This document shows positions 12,201 through 22,032 of a stretch of DNA of 64,000 bases, in pieces. The notes beneath the pieces are model-generated. The model searched no databases. It was not told the origin of the DNA and saw only the letters and a list, made by a program, of their open reading frames with translations. This DNA comes from Heliocidaris tuberculata (Eukaryota > Echinodermata > Echinoidea > Camarodonta > Echinometridae). A program made the position numbers and the translations under genes. The stretch spans positions 2,182,385-2,246,384 of the forward strand of contig CM046851.1 in assembly GCA_025618425.1 (NCBI GenBank), in the 5' to 3' direction. Each line of letters begins with the position of its first letter. Within the stretch, counting starts at the first letter, position 1.

Positions 12201-15200
12201 TCTTTCACTTATGCTACAACTCAACTTATATTTTCAATCCCAGTAAGTTACAATTTGAAATTAGAAATGGTTTGCAAATACAATGGCCGGAATTCACAAA
12301 GGAGGTTTAAACCTCCGTAAGCGTACTAAAATAAGCGTAAATAAGCGCACATCGCCCATACGCGCGCTCAAAGAAAATATATATGATTGGATCGGATTCA
12401 GTGCGCATGTACGCTTAAAAAACCCAGGAGGGGTTTAAACCATGGTTTAAACCAAACCTCCTTTGTGAATTCGGGCCAGAGACTGTCTGACAGTGTTTAA
12501 CAAAACGATGCTGAATAAGACACACATAATAAATTCATAAACAAGGGCACTTATTAAGATAACAACAAAGACATTCTATTTTTCAGACGACTAATACTTA
12601 ACCCATCCATGCACATTCACTGTTTGCATTTGATAGGCAATCGAAGCAGAAGGCTAAAGAAATATCAGAACTTGGAAAAGCTGATTACTGTTCGGTGTAG
12701 ACTGATAACTGAGGCTAGTTGTTGTCAACAAACCCCCCCCCCCCCAACAAAAAAAAAGGCGGGGACGGCTCTTGTTGGCCATAGATCAAATGTTATAATA
12801 TCAGAAGCGTAATTTAAACAAAATCTGCATTTCAAGCAGTATTCCCGATTAGACATGTTAGAGTTTGATCAGTTTCTATCTTTTGATGCTCCATATCTTT
12901 ACAAACTAAAGAACCAGGGAAGGGGGGAGGATGGGGGAGGATGGGGGGGGGGCTCAACTTCCTACTTTTTAACAAACCTTCGTCACCCATGCATGGACCC
13001 TAAGCAACTGCAAATAATACAATGCGTGTAAATCAACATGACTTGCAGAAGCGTCAGACTTTATGTATAAGGGGATTTCTGCCCAAATTTGCTTCCGAAA
13101 GCCACAAAGAAGTCACAAATTTTTGCAATTTGCCGATATAAGGCTCTGATAATAGCAAATTTGCCGACAGAAAATTTCTAATGAAAGGGTGTCGCAACCC
13201 ATTCCTCTCTGTTGCCACGCCCGTGATTCATCATACAACAGACTGTTTGTTCCTTGACAGTTTGACATTTAAACACACCCTCTCCCTCCCTGTTTGCCTA
13301 AAGTTCATGTCATGGTTACCATGGTTATTAAAGGGAAATCCGACCTTAATAGCAAGTTGCTTTGAAAGAAAGAGGACAAATCAAAGAAGCAGATTGGTGA
13401 AAGTTTGAACGAAATCAGACAAGCAATAAGAAAGTCATGAATTTTTGAAAGTTGTAATCACTATACATAAGGGAATTTCAAATTGGCCGAATAGGTAATG
13501 TCACTGTGATGTAGCTGTGGACAACTCCCCCATTCGCTCTAACACACAAAATGACTAAAATGTCACTTTTTTTAAAAATGCATTACTCAGTAGGATCTTT
13601 TCGTTCATGAGGACCTATAACAATATGCTCTCTCCAATATATTTTGAGTACTGCCCCGAGGGTAAAAGCGCCTCGAAGAAAACCGCAAATTAATGATATT
13701 TTTGTGTACGACAAATGGGAGAGTTGTCCACAAAAATGTCACAACTGACTCATCAAATTGCCAATTTGAGATTCGCATAGATGTAGTGATCTCATTTTTC
13801 AAACATCCATAACTTTCTTAGTCCTTGTCCGATTTCTTTCAAACTTTCGCCATCCTGTTTTTCTTATTTTTCTGCTTTCACACAAATCATCTTATTATCA
13901 AGGTTGGATAGCCCTTTAACTTTCTTTTTGTCTGTTATGCTTTACCGCGTCTTGCAGGTGGATATCTAATACCTAAAGGAACCACGGTGCTTCTCAACAC
14001 ATACTCTATGCACTTCGATGAAAGAGAATGGACAGATCCTCATTCTTTCAGACCAGGTGAGCAAAGTCTTGGTCCTCCTCATGCATGTTTTAAGGTTTTA
14101 TATTCAGGTATTATATCAACAGGCATGTCTGGTTCCTCAGACCTTACAGTTTTACCCAACTACAGATGAGGCGCATTTAAAGCTCACAGACAGTCTTGGT
14201 AGCAAAAAAAAACTGGCAAGAAACTTATCTAACATAGTCACATACTATTCTCCTTTTATCATAAGACACATGTACGAGATTATTTAACATTCCATTCACG
14301 ATTTCGAACAATTTTTAGTGTAAATATCTGTAAGAAACGCTTGGTAACGGTTTTTCACTGCCTCACGCTAAGACCATATCCACCCGAAGATTCCCCGCAC
14401 AATAAACCCAGCGCTTCGCACTGTGTGTAGCGTATCTATAACACACAGCAATCCCCATGTGCGTAATGTGTGTGGCCGTTGTTTGAATTTACATCCCCTC
14501 TTTTTTGGGCCAGGGATTTTTATTACTTTTCACCTCTCATTCGATGAATATTTCACTTGAGGAGGAAAAAACTTCACAGCATCTTAGTTATGTTAGTACC
14601 CTGCTATTTATTAAGTAAAATCAAAAAAATCTCACGAAAAGTGTTTGAGAGCTTCCCAAAACTATCTAATACCTTTAAACTTTCCACCTAGTAAATCGAA
14701 TCCATCAAACTCAGTTAACCCTTTCAAGACAATTGACCACATTTTGTGGTTTCGCTCAATAACTTTTGATCCAGAGCTCTAAAAAATATACCAGATGCAC
14801 GAGTAGAAAGAGCAAAATTTTCTGCACACACTATGTCCATTTTTATTGCATGACCATATTGCGTTTGATGCCAGGAATTTTAAAGACAAGAATAAGCTTT
14901 GAGATCCTTAAATTGGCAACACATTGAGAGGTTTAAAATCATTGTTTTTCATCAAAATTGGCAATTTCTTTCAACTATTTAACAAATTTCTAACCATGTA
15001 TATTGTTTTCAAAGACATTACCCTTTATTAAAATCTTGTAGCACTAAAAGAAAAATATTATTGTTGCCAATTTGAAGAACAAAATGTGATCAATTTAGCC
15101 CTGTAATAATTCCTGTCCTGAAAGGGTTAATAAAGAGAAGGTTGAGTTCTGGTAAAGGTGGAATATAATATGTGAGTTTTCTCGATCTAATTCTGGACGA

Positions 15201-15945
15201 GTATCATAGGAGAACATATCCCCTGAAAGGGAATGTTCTGTAAATGCCTTTGTATCTGAAATATAGCAGGATATAGCTGAACATTTGGGAATATATTTTC
15301 ATCCTACATGTGTGTATTGTCCCACATACTCGTTTCTGTGTGCAGTGCATGTGATTTTCAGTAAGATTAAGTCCATTGTATTTATCTTTTTGATGATCTC
15401 GAAACCTCACAGTATATATACAACAATTCCTATTTACTACATAATCAACCTTTCCTGTATGGTCAGAAATCGCAAAAAAACTCTACACGGCTTCCTAAAT
15501 AATTTTTATATGATATATGTAACTGCAAATACGAAAACATTTTTAGCGGTCAACTAGTTAGTTATTCACACCAGGTTAATTCTTCCTCAACCATGTCAAC
15601 GGTGATAATTATTCTACCTACATAGTTACTGCCATATGTATACATGGCATGCACGTATATATACGTATTTATGATTCTTTGGCAGAGCACTTTCTGGATG
15701 AGAGCGGTACTACCCGACAACACCCATCTAGCTTCCAGCCTTTTGGCACTGGCCGTCGGAGCTGTCTCGGAGAAGCCGTGGCCAAGGCAGACCTCTTCCT
15801 CATCTTCACTTGGTTTCTTCAGAATTACACCTTCGGAAAGGCTCCGGAGTGTTCTGAGGAGAGCCTTCTGAAACTCGTTCCCGAGACTGCTGCAGGGCGT
15901 GTCCTTCAGAATTACAAGATCCTCATCGAGGAAAGACTGATGTAA
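3100..15945 (+). CDS. Cytochrome P450, CYP2 clan, CYP17/CYP1-like; nine exons, 515 residues
   Basis: Predicted haem-thiolate monooxygenase of the ER membrane. Join: 3100-3280, 3918-4091, 5222-5315, 5752-5910, 7355-7563, 8346-8477, 9114-9353, 13958-14056, 15686-15945. Every intron is GT-AG and the total is 516 codons including TAA. Visible features: N-terminal membrane anchor (residues 21-37), proline hinge PPGPPG (47-52), C-helix WxxxR (W138, R142), I-helix AGIETS (317-322), K-helix ExxR (E374-R377), PERF-like PEHF (429-432), and haem loop [10 protein letters not shown] with the ligand at about Cys456. Length is normal for a microsomal P450. From memory, the I-helix, K-helix and C-terminal blocks read most like vertebrate CYP17A, with CYP1 next, suggesting a steroid or aromatic substrate. 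That substrate is inference. Introns carry LINE, MITE and hAT insertions but no exon is broken. The start was chosen because it is the first ATG before the anchor. Confidence 0.93.
3303..3400. repeat. Imperfect ATC/GTC trinucleotide microsatellite in P450 intron 1
   Basis: A CATCATCGTCATC-type run. A similar run occurs in intron 4 (5930-6070). Confidence 0.85.
3918..4091 (+). CDS. P450 exon 2: A-helix, beta-1 and B-helix
   Basis: Encodes [18 protein letters not shown] and ends in GRPQFYS. Acceptor CATACAG and donor G|GTACGA. An alternative acceptor 9 bp downstream (CTGACAG) would keep the frame and drop three residues. Confidence 0.9.
4903..5135 (+). mobile_element. SINE family B, copy 1 (tRNA-derived head)
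   Basis: Starts with a tRNA-like head containing a B-box-like GATTCGATCCTC near 4971-4982. A body follows with TGCTGGGGTAATGATAG and GTATTAATACTGAT. The same body lies inverted at 27352-27587 in a CDP-DAG synthase intron. It sits in P450 intron 2. End points are approximate. Confidence 0.65.
5222..5315 (+). CDS. P450 exon 3: B'-C region with WxxxR
   Basis: Encodes [19 protein letters not shown]138 and R142 form the C-helix motif that contacts a haem propionate. Acceptor CCTACAG, donor AAG|GTAATC, phase 2. Confidence 0.92.
5752..5910 (+). CDS. P450 exon 4: D-E region
   Basis: Acceptor CTTCATTAG after a strong pyrimidine tract. Encodes a segment from [13 protein letters not shown] to [12 protein letters not shown]. 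Donor AAAG|GTGACA, phase 2. Confidence 0.92.
6108..6760 (+). mobile_element. LINE 3' fragment, frameshifted, interrupted by MITE R1
   Basis: Encodes [16 protein letters not shown]..., [12 protein letters not shown] and related motifs typical of the extreme C-terminus of CR1/RTE-like reverse transcriptase ORFs. The same sequence at 38287-38715 keeps one extra C (CCCACCTCATTAAG versus CCCACTCATTAAG), so this copy is frameshifted near 6250. MITE R1 copy B (6518-6710) is inserted in the 3' UTR. It lies in P450 intron 4. Confidence 0.8.
6518..6710. mobile_element. MITE family R1, copy B, inserted in a LINE
   Basis: 193 bp from AACACGATAAAAAC to its inverted copy. The LINE copy at about 38665 gives the empty site: filled flanks are TATCTT and CCTTGTA, and the empty site has one ACCTTGTA. 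This implies a 4-bp target duplication of the form YCTT with one later change. Confidence 0.88.
7355..7563 (+). CDS. P450 exon 5: E-F-G region
   Basis: Acceptor CTCAACCAG with a weak pyrimidine tract. Encodes [30 protein letters not shown] and a G-helix ending RETLNQ. Donor A|GTAATA, phase 1. Confidence 0.9.
7589..7952. mobile_element. Possible non-autonomous element bounded by CCCGTTGCAC
   Basis: A 10-bp inverted pair CCCGTTGCAC/GTGCAACGGG bounds the segment. MITE R2 copy 2 lies at its left side. The part at 7765-7850 resembles 1490-1600 (GCGTCAGTGACTGG and following bases), so a dispersed repeat is present. The exact boundaries and target duplication are not certain. Confidence 0.4.
7600..7742. 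mobile_element. MITE family R2, copy 2
   Basis: Shares the centre TACTGAAATCCTTGCATCTGATTGG and the right arm with copies 1, 3 and 4. The left arm is the diverged CAGGGCCCTGTTTCATAAAA variant, as in copy 4. Confidence 0.8.
8346..8477 (+). CDS. P450 exon 6: G-H-I region
   Basis: Acceptor T-rich tract then TTCAG. Encodes [14 protein letters not shown], an acidic loop, and [13 protein letters not shown] leading into the I-helix. Donor CTGG|GTAAGA, phase 1. Confidence 0.92.
9114..9353 (+). CDS. P450 exon 7: I-helix to K-helix
   Basis: The acceptor TTTTGTAG at 9113 joins CTG G|CT to restore DIFLAGIETS, the oxygen-activating I-helix motif. Also encodes [32 protein letters not shown] (ExxR at 374-377) and [10 protein letters not shown]. 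Donor C|GTAAGT, phase 1. Confidence 0.93.
10216..11363. mobile_element. hAT-like non-autonomous transposon in P450 intron 7
   Basis: Terminal inverted repeats CAGGGGCGGCG are identical over 11 bp. The flanking octamers are ATCCATGG (10208-10215) and ATCCATAG (11364-11371), 7 of 8 identical, the size expected for hAT. Length is 1148 bp. The left half contains an irregular array of GATAAGTGCCCTTTT-like units (10250-10660). No transposase-like ORF was recognised. Confidence 0.85.
10250..10660. repeat. Irregular minisatellite inside the hAT-like element
   Basis: About 14 units of 23-33 bp share the core TGATAAGTGCCCTTTT with variable spacers. It is plausibly a subterminal repeat array of the kind hAT transposases bind, which is inference. 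Confidence 0.8.
11687..11826. mobile_element. MITE family R2, copy 3
   Basis: Both arms are close to copy 1 (GGGAGCGTTTCATCAAG...), and the centre is in the opposite orientation to copy 1. It lies in P450 intron 7. Confidence 0.85.
12284..12478. mobile_element. MITE with TGGCC-GAATTCACAAAGGAGG ends
   Basis: The left end TGGCCGGAATTCACAAAGGA and the right end (reverse complement TGGCCCGAATTCACAAAGGA) are inverted copies. Each is followed by GTTTAAACC palindromes. Length is 195 bp, with no coding potential. Confidence 0.8.
13328..13919. mobile_element. MITE family R4, copy 1 (TTAAAGGG ends)
   Basis: Starts TTAAAGGGAAATCCGACC and ends with the inverted GGTTGGATAGCCCTTTAA. Internal bases include GAAAGTTTGAACGAAATC near the left and its inverse TTTCTTTCAAACTTTCGCC near the right. 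It ends only 38 bp before P450 exon 8. Copies lie at 46682-47301 and, partial, from 41753. Confidence 0.75.
13958..14056 (+). CDS. P450 exon 8: beta-2 and PERF approach
   Basis: Acceptor CGTCTTGCAG. Encodes [20 protein letters not shown] then [12 protein letters not shown]. Donor CCAG|GTGAGC splits the Glu of the PEHF motif. Confidence 0.93.
14176..14679. mobile_element. Dispersed element family R7, copy 1
   Basis: About 505 bp, starting TTTAAAGCTC and ending ACCTTTAA. A copy in the opposite orientation lies at 37625-38127 and aligns over its whole length with few differences, including the block AAGACCATATCCACCCGAAG. No coding potential; a TTAA-bounded non-autonomous element is likely. Confidence 0.75.
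14719..15126. mobile_element. piggyBac-like MITE family R3, copy 1
   Basis: 408 bp bounded by TTAA on both sides (14715-14718 and 15127-15130). The termini are CCCTTTCAAGACA and, inverted, CCCTTTCAGGACA. TTAA duplication with CCC ends is the mark of the piggyBac superfamily. No transposase is present. Confidence 0.85.
15130..15466. mobile_element. MITE family R5, copy 1 (truncated right end)
   Basis: Shares AAGGTTGAGTTCTGG, TATCCCCTGAAAGG and GTGTGCAGTGCATGTG with the copies at 26231-26612 and 31395-31794. It directly abuts the right TTAA of R3 copy 1. Confidence 0.7.
15686..15945 (+). CDS. P450 exon 9: haem-binding loop and C-terminus
   Basis: Acceptor TTTGGCAG. Contains [20 protein letters not shown], the Cys-ligand loop followed by the L-helix, and ends with [11 protein letters not shown] and TAA. 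This is the strongest single piece of evidence for P450 identity. Confidence 0.96.
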
Positions 15946-16247
15946 AGCCGTAGGTCCCTTTGTTACTACTGTGAGACTGTAGGCTAATGTGTTAATATCC
16001 GAGTTTGTTGGTATATTGTCTTTATTAATCACTAGGGAGAGATCGCCATGTTCATCTTCCCATTTCCGGATGAAGGCAGGAGCAAGTAAAACTTGATATT
16101 GACGGCTGTACAACACATGCTTTGGCAACCAAATCCCTAGCTTCTACCCTAAACTAACACTACACCTAACTCAATAACCTTACACCGAAACCTAACATAA
16201 AAAAAACAAATCGCAACCCTAGACCTTACCCTGTATATATTTGACGA

Positions 16248-16253
16248 AATAAA
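16248..16253 (+). promoter_or_regulatory. Candidate polyadenylation signal AATAAA for the P450 gene
   Basis: First canonical AATAAA downstream of the stop codon, giving a 3' UTR of about 300 bp. It is a positional inference with no transcript support. Confidence 0.4.
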
Positions 16254-17395
16254 GCATGAAGCAAATGTTGCCAGAGCACGTGTTAGATCATCGACACCAC
16301 ATGATAGGCATGATGTAATATGAAATTTCCACAACTTTGATTTCAAATCCTCTCGCACGTTATCACTTATGCCAGTATATCATGAATACACATACGCATG
16401 CTATATTGCAAATCAATACGATAATTCAACATTTCGATGTTTGTAAATTCTATGCAATATATTTGTGATAGATGCATCTTAGAAGTCTGTGAAATTAATT
16501 TACACCACTACCTGGTCTTACTCTTAACTAGTATTAGCGTCTCACAAACGATGTATACTTTAAAATGTAGATTATTGATTTCATCTTACATTCAACATTC
16601 GTCACCAAGAAAGCAGATATCATTTATTTATTTTTATTATTATTATTATTATTTTTTGCTTATAATCATTCTTAAAACCATGTGTGCAAAACGAAAGTGT
16701 TTTGTTTAGCAATGCAACGCAATGCATTTTTTGATACATATTATGTTCCAGTATTGTAAGCACGCCCGTGCCAGTTTTACAGTGTATACAAATTCTTTTT
16801 AAATACACTTTGAAAGGTATTTGTCAGGATAATATGGCTGAAATTACACTAAACATAGTTGGGAATATGGGACTAATCGAGAATGAAATTTTATTTCAAG
16901 AGTTAGTGTTATTCCAATACAGAATTTGACATTAGCTAAGGGAATATTGCAATAACATGTCGAAAAATAGATAGCGATATATGTTTTTGATTACCAGTAA
17001 TATCTTTCTTTTTTTTGAAGATCAGGTTTTTACTATAATGTTTTTTCAGTTTTGGTCACAAGAAAAAAAAAAGTCTCAAACCGTTTGTCTTTAAACACAG
17101 CTGTTTTTTTAATTGGGGGGGGGGGGTGGGGTGGATACAAAGCCGATTGCTGTTGTATATAATTCTTTAAGTTACAAATTTTGATTCAGAACTAATATCA
17201 CTCCAACCTTGATTAGAAAGAATATGTACATTTTTTTCTTCGGGAACATTTATACAGGTATATTTCTCCACTTATCCTCTCTCTTTCTCTCTCTCTCTCT
17301 CTCTTCTCTCTTTCTCTTCCCCTCTCTCATAATTTGTTATCTTTCTTTTTAAAACTTCCACCATCTATCTCTCTCTCTTTCACTTACTCTTCTCC

Positions 17396-17449
<54 letters not shown>

Positions 17450-18922
17450 GGTGATGTTACAGCGCCTCTTCACATAGCCAATGTTTAACAAATTATTCTG
17501 CAGCCCATAGGCTGCAAACCATTATTTAACAAATGATGAATTTTGACAGTTTTGTATTTACTTGATTTGCTTATCATTTTTATTCTTCTGCACTAAATTA
17601 TGTCGAAATTCTACGTTAAAATCAATAAATTTTTCCAAAGCATAATAACGAATACCGTGTTTTCTTGTATACGCTCTGTCTACCCTGCATAAGAAAAGTG
17701 TAATGTCTGCCTAGAATCAGAATTGAAATATTTTAATATATCCTTAATCCAAGTATAGATGTACCAATGCTTCAGCCAAAGTGAATGCTAAACTTGATGA
17801 AAAGGGGGCGGCGTTAAAAAAAACACGATAGCTAAGACTTTCGAATATCAAAAACTTTAATAATGGCCTTCTCTATCATCATTTGAAATATGCAAAAATT
17901 AGAATGCCGTATTGCATAATCCGAACCTGATTTATATTGGATATACAACAGGGTGTTGATATTGCCCTTGAGTTGATTTCTCGGAAGTCTTTGCATCGTG
18001 TTTTGTATGATAATAATTGAAGGCAGATCTAGGAGCATTTTGCCCCTCCGATGATTTTGTCATAAATACCTTTTTCATCAATATTTCAAACAAAAATCAT
18101 AACTAAATCCACTTTACACATGTGAGAAATGTAATGAAAATAACAGAGATATTAATTTATTAGTCACAACTAAAGACAACATTGGCTGCCCCGGTTGCAG
18201 TATAACTTACATAACAAATTGGGGAGTTAATTTTGAAACAGAGCTGTTATTTCATAGACATCAGTTTATTAGTAATTAAATTTCATACTATATTTAACCC
18301 CACTGATTTCGCTTACATTTGTGCTTTTTAAACAGATATCATTATCAACTCCTATATCATTCAGTGAGTAGTAAATAAAACATGGAGTTTTACATTTCCA
18401 AAGATGGAGTACATTGACAATTGAAAATGAAAAGGTATGGACCATAAGCGTAGTGGAACAATTTTGCCAGGGGTCTCTTTGCCCGAAAAATAATTTTCCA
18501 GGTTAAACTCTAAATTTTTGCAAGCGAGCAAGCAGAAATGTGGACACTTTTTCAAGATGATAATGTCATAAAAATGTATTAATTAGACATAAGAAATTGC
18601 TAATAGACCACCTCACTGCCAAAATATAACTAACGATTGCCTGAATACAGTCAATTACAAATTTTTGAGGGGTTACACACCAGACCCGTGAAAGCCTACA
18701 TGTGTGTCATGCTTGTGCCACATTTCTATCATCAGTTGGAAATAGTTGATATGCTATTGAGATGCGTTAAATGTGACGAGACTCTAGTTCAGGGTTAACA
18801 CGAAGGGGGCTAAACTTTAAGTTTCGCTTGTAGTTTCAAAACTTTAAGTTATCTTGTAGTTATCTTTGTAGTTTCAGACCGTATGAACGGGACTCGTAGT
18901 TTCGAAGATTTGATTTTACTTG
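16254..18922. other. Intergenic stretch, no gene seen
   Basis: AT-rich DNA with a short (TTA)n run (about 16632-16655), CT-rich microsatellites (17276-17310 and 17408-17448), poly-G/poly-C runs, and a diverged MITE R1 copy (17822-18002). No exon-like reading frame was recognised on either strand. Confidence 0.6.
17822..18002. mobile_element. MITE family R1, copy C (diverged)
   Basis: The ends AACACGATA and ATCGTGTT are retained, with the subterminal ATTGCCCTTGAGTTGATTTC. The middle retains CGTATTGCATAATCCGAACC. About 181 bp. Confidence 0.7.
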
Positions 18923-19422
18923 NNNNNNNNNNNNNNNNNNNNNNNNNNNNNNNNNNNNNNNNNNNNNNNNNNNNNNNNNNNNNNNNNNNNNNNNNNNNNN
19001 NNNNNNNNNNNNNNNNNNNNNNNNNNNNNNNNNNNNNNNNNNNNNNNNNNNNNNNNNNNNNNNNNNNNNNNNNNNNNNNNNNNNNNNNNNNNNNNNNNNN
19101 NNNNNNNNNNNNNNNNNNNNNNNNNNNNNNNNNNNNNNNNNNNNNNNNNNNNNNNNNNNNNNNNNNNNNNNNNNNNNNNNNNNNNNNNNNNNNNNNNNNN
19201 NNNNNNNNNNNNNNNNNNNNNNNNNNNNNNNNNNNNNNNNNNNNNNNNNNNNNNNNNNNNNNNNNNNNNNNNNNNNNNNNNNNNNNNNNNNNNNNNNNNN
19301 NNNNNNNNNNNNNNNNNNNNNNNNNNNNNNNNNNNNNNNNNNNNNNNNNNNNNNNNNNNNNNNNNNNNNNNNNNNNNNNNNNNNNNNNNNNNNNNNNNNN
19401 NNNNNNNNNNNNNNNNNNNNNN
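18923..19422. other. Assembly gap of exactly 500 N
   Basis: A run of 500 N, a conventional placeholder for a gap of unknown size. Long X-filled reading frames across it are artefacts. Confidence 0.98.
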
Positions 19423-19505
19423 AAGGGATTATTACAATTCTACACTTTACCATGCACACTCTCCACTCAACTTGGGAGCATTCCAGCTAGTTTCCATGCA
19501 ATGAA
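19423..19505 (-). mobile_element. SINE family A fragment beside the gap
   Basis: TCTCCACTCAACTTGGGAGC and ATTCCAGCTAGTTTCCA match the body of the SINE at 36540-36874 in the same orientation. The rest of the element is probably within the N gap. Confidence 0.55.
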
Positions 19506-19686
19506 CAAATATATGAAAATATGTTGTCTGATTTCTACAATACCCTTTTATCAACATTTTATACCAACACTTATTCATATTCAATAACACACAGTATATA
19601 TACATACTAATCATTTAATATACTACACAAGTTAAAAAGATTAAAAAATACCCTTGAAAACATGACACACAAATGCATGTGTGAGT

Positions 19687-19968
19687 TTAAAGGAGAATGA
19701 AACCCCAAAAATAAATACATTTCAATAGAAGCAGAAAAATCAAAGAAGCATATCAGTGAAAGGTTGAGGGGAAAAAGGACAAATAATAAAAAAAGTTATG
19801 AATATTTGAAATCCTAAAATTGCTAAATGAATGGAGATCTAAAATTGGCAATGTCCTCAGTATGCTAATGAGATGTCGTGATGTACTTTCACACTTTCAG
19901 TGATATGCTTCTAAGATTTTTCTGCTTCTGTTAAAGTGCATACAAGTTTGGGGTTTCATTCTCTTTAA
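19687..19968. mobile_element. MITE with TTAAAGGAGAATGAAACCCC ends
   Basis: About 282 bp. The left end TTAAAGGAGAATGAAACCCC is inverted at the right as GGGGTTTCATTCTCTTTAA. Inner sequences resemble family R4 (AGAAGCAGAAAAATCAAAGA and its inverse), so the two families are probably related. Confidence 0.8.
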
Positions 19969-21385
19969 GTTTATAATCTAGACGGGAAATTCAAGCAAAG
20001 TAGATTGCTGTATTATGAAATCAAGTGCAACACAATTACAGTCAATCACTGACATTGATATTGGACATAAGTCCAGGATTTGTCTTACTGGAGATAATTT
20101 GGCAATGTCATTATCAATTAGTTTAAGTAAATAAAAGTAATCATTTACATGTGAAAGCTAAAAGATTAGTAATGCAACTAAAAAGATTTTGAAACAATCT
20201 AACTCTCTTTGGATTCTAATTAGTGCTACAATTTATCTTTATATCTGGAAAGATATGTGAAACTTATTGGATGATGCAAGCATTCTTTATGCACATGTTT
20301 GTGCTTAAGAATGTGGGAAACAAATAACATCTCTTAAAGATATTTCAAGATGAAAGAAGTAATGATTACCATTACAATAATGTAAGATAGGTTTCCACAA
20401 CGGTTGATACATACACCTGAATAAACTTATTGTTTTATCATGAGTTCACTTTTGTATGTATACTGTACACAGTTTTCTTCAATATATAGTATATGATGCC
20501 AGCATCACACATTTATTTCTATGCAGTTTTCTCAACAAGATAATATTTTTAGAGTCTTTCTTCTCTTCTGTCTAATTCAATCACAAGTCAATAGCAATTA
20601 ATGTTTGAATGTCTCACACTTGCTACCTTTTCCTTACATTAAGCAGCATTTCTATCTCTTTGAAGTTGGATCAAGATGACGTTCCAAGCAAGTACCAAAG
20701 CGTAAACAAACTGTGTATCTAAAACTTTTCTACCAAACATTTCACCATCTTAATAACAAGAACTTTCAATTCCCATGAGATAAAACTGCAGCATACTTGC
20801 AGTTTTATCTGAACAGGTAGTACCTCCTTCTACTTTTCTCACTTTCAGCAGTTACTATAGAATAGTCTGAATCCTACTATGCTTCATCAGTTCATTCAGT
20901 AACACAATAATTTTCCTTGTTTACCTGAAAAATTTCCTAGTAAAAATATTCACTCTACTTCACAACGTGTCACGCCTACTATGTGTACATCTATATAAAT
21001 TTGTGCAAACAATAAATAACATGTATCGTATGTATATACAAAAACTTTCTCTCTTTATCGTAGCAATTAGGACTCTCACCTTTCCTTAATATCATATTTC
21101 TCAATTTAATGACATGAATTGCTCCAACTTGGTTAAATACATCATAATTTTGCATTGAAAACTGAATAACTGTGATTCCACCTTCTTGGAAGGACTCTGG
21201 AATGCTTTTCATCTTCCAAATGGTTCCAAAAGGTTTGTATAAATCCATTCAAAAAAAGAAGAAATGGATAAATAAGGTTCAAACCTGTTCCTTTTTGGGA
21301 AACAATCAAAGAATTAAAACACTAACTCCATGGATTTAACAAAAAATACAGCATTATCATATGACTATAAGTTTTATCTAATACT

Positions 21386-22032
21386 ACTGTAAATGCAGAA
21401 ATATTCGTGTACATTAATTTTTCACTGATTTCGTTCTATTCTCGGCAAGCACAAATTCTAGAACTCGCGAAACTATTAGCCTGATTTCCTATGCAGGCTA
21501 AATTGCGTGCTTCAGCACATTAATAGTGAGTTTTCGAATGTGTCGACGTGAACGCCGTCCTAGATCCTCCCAGCTACAATGGACTGCTTTGTGTTAGCTG
21601 CATACTGCGCTTTGTGCAAGAACGGCTCATCCGTCCACTGGCTTCTCCCTCGTCCACTAGTCAGATCGAGAACGCGTTAAACATGGTTTTGCCATCTTCT
21701 CTAAACGTGAACCTCGCTTCACTCATTGTTAGCTTCATGCTTCACCTACTTACACAAAGCAGTCCATTGTCGCTGGGATGATCTAGGACGGCGTTCTAGT
21801 CGACACATCGAAAACTCCTTAATATGTGCGTGTGTGTCCAATTCATTTTTGAGCGCGTGTGTGTAGTTGCGCATGCCGTATACATTTGAATGGACTGCGT
21901 GTGTAAATTAATAAATGGAGCGGGTGTACATACGAGCATGTAATTGTGCAGCGCAAATTTAGGAACCCGCTAATATGTTTTGGGGTCGCTCAGTGCGAAA
22001 ATTTAATCGCGCGAAAATAACAGCATTTACAG
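21386..22032. mobile_element. MITE family R6, copy 1, split by another MITE
   Basis: The ends are ACTGTAAATGC and, inverted, GCATTTACAGT. The left half ends at about 21525 in CACATTAATA and the right half resumes with TTAATATGTG at about 21823. An uninterrupted copy lies at 37060-37367. Confidence 0.8.
21526..21822. mobile_element. MITE nested in R6, about 60-bp inverted ends
   Basis: 297 bp. The ends are GTGAGTTTTCGA and, inverted, GGAGTTTTCGA. They continue as inverted copies through GTCGAC, GAACGCCGTCCTAGATC and AATGGACTGCTTTGTGT. Flanks compared with the empty R6 copy at 37060-37367 indicate a duplication of TTAATA (or TAATA). A 77-residue frame inside it has no recognisable function. 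Confidence 0.85.

Noticed and set aside
15562..16128. A 188-codon minus-strand open frame.
   Set aside because: It is the antisense shadow of P450 exon 9, which has decisive haem-binding motifs on the plus strand.
18860..19587. Long open frames of about 200 residues around 19 kb.
   Set aside because: They run through the 500-N gap and consist almost entirely of unknown residues.
21548..21781. A 77-codon frame near 21.6 kb.
   Set aside because: It lies inside a palindromic MITE and includes parts of both inverted ends.
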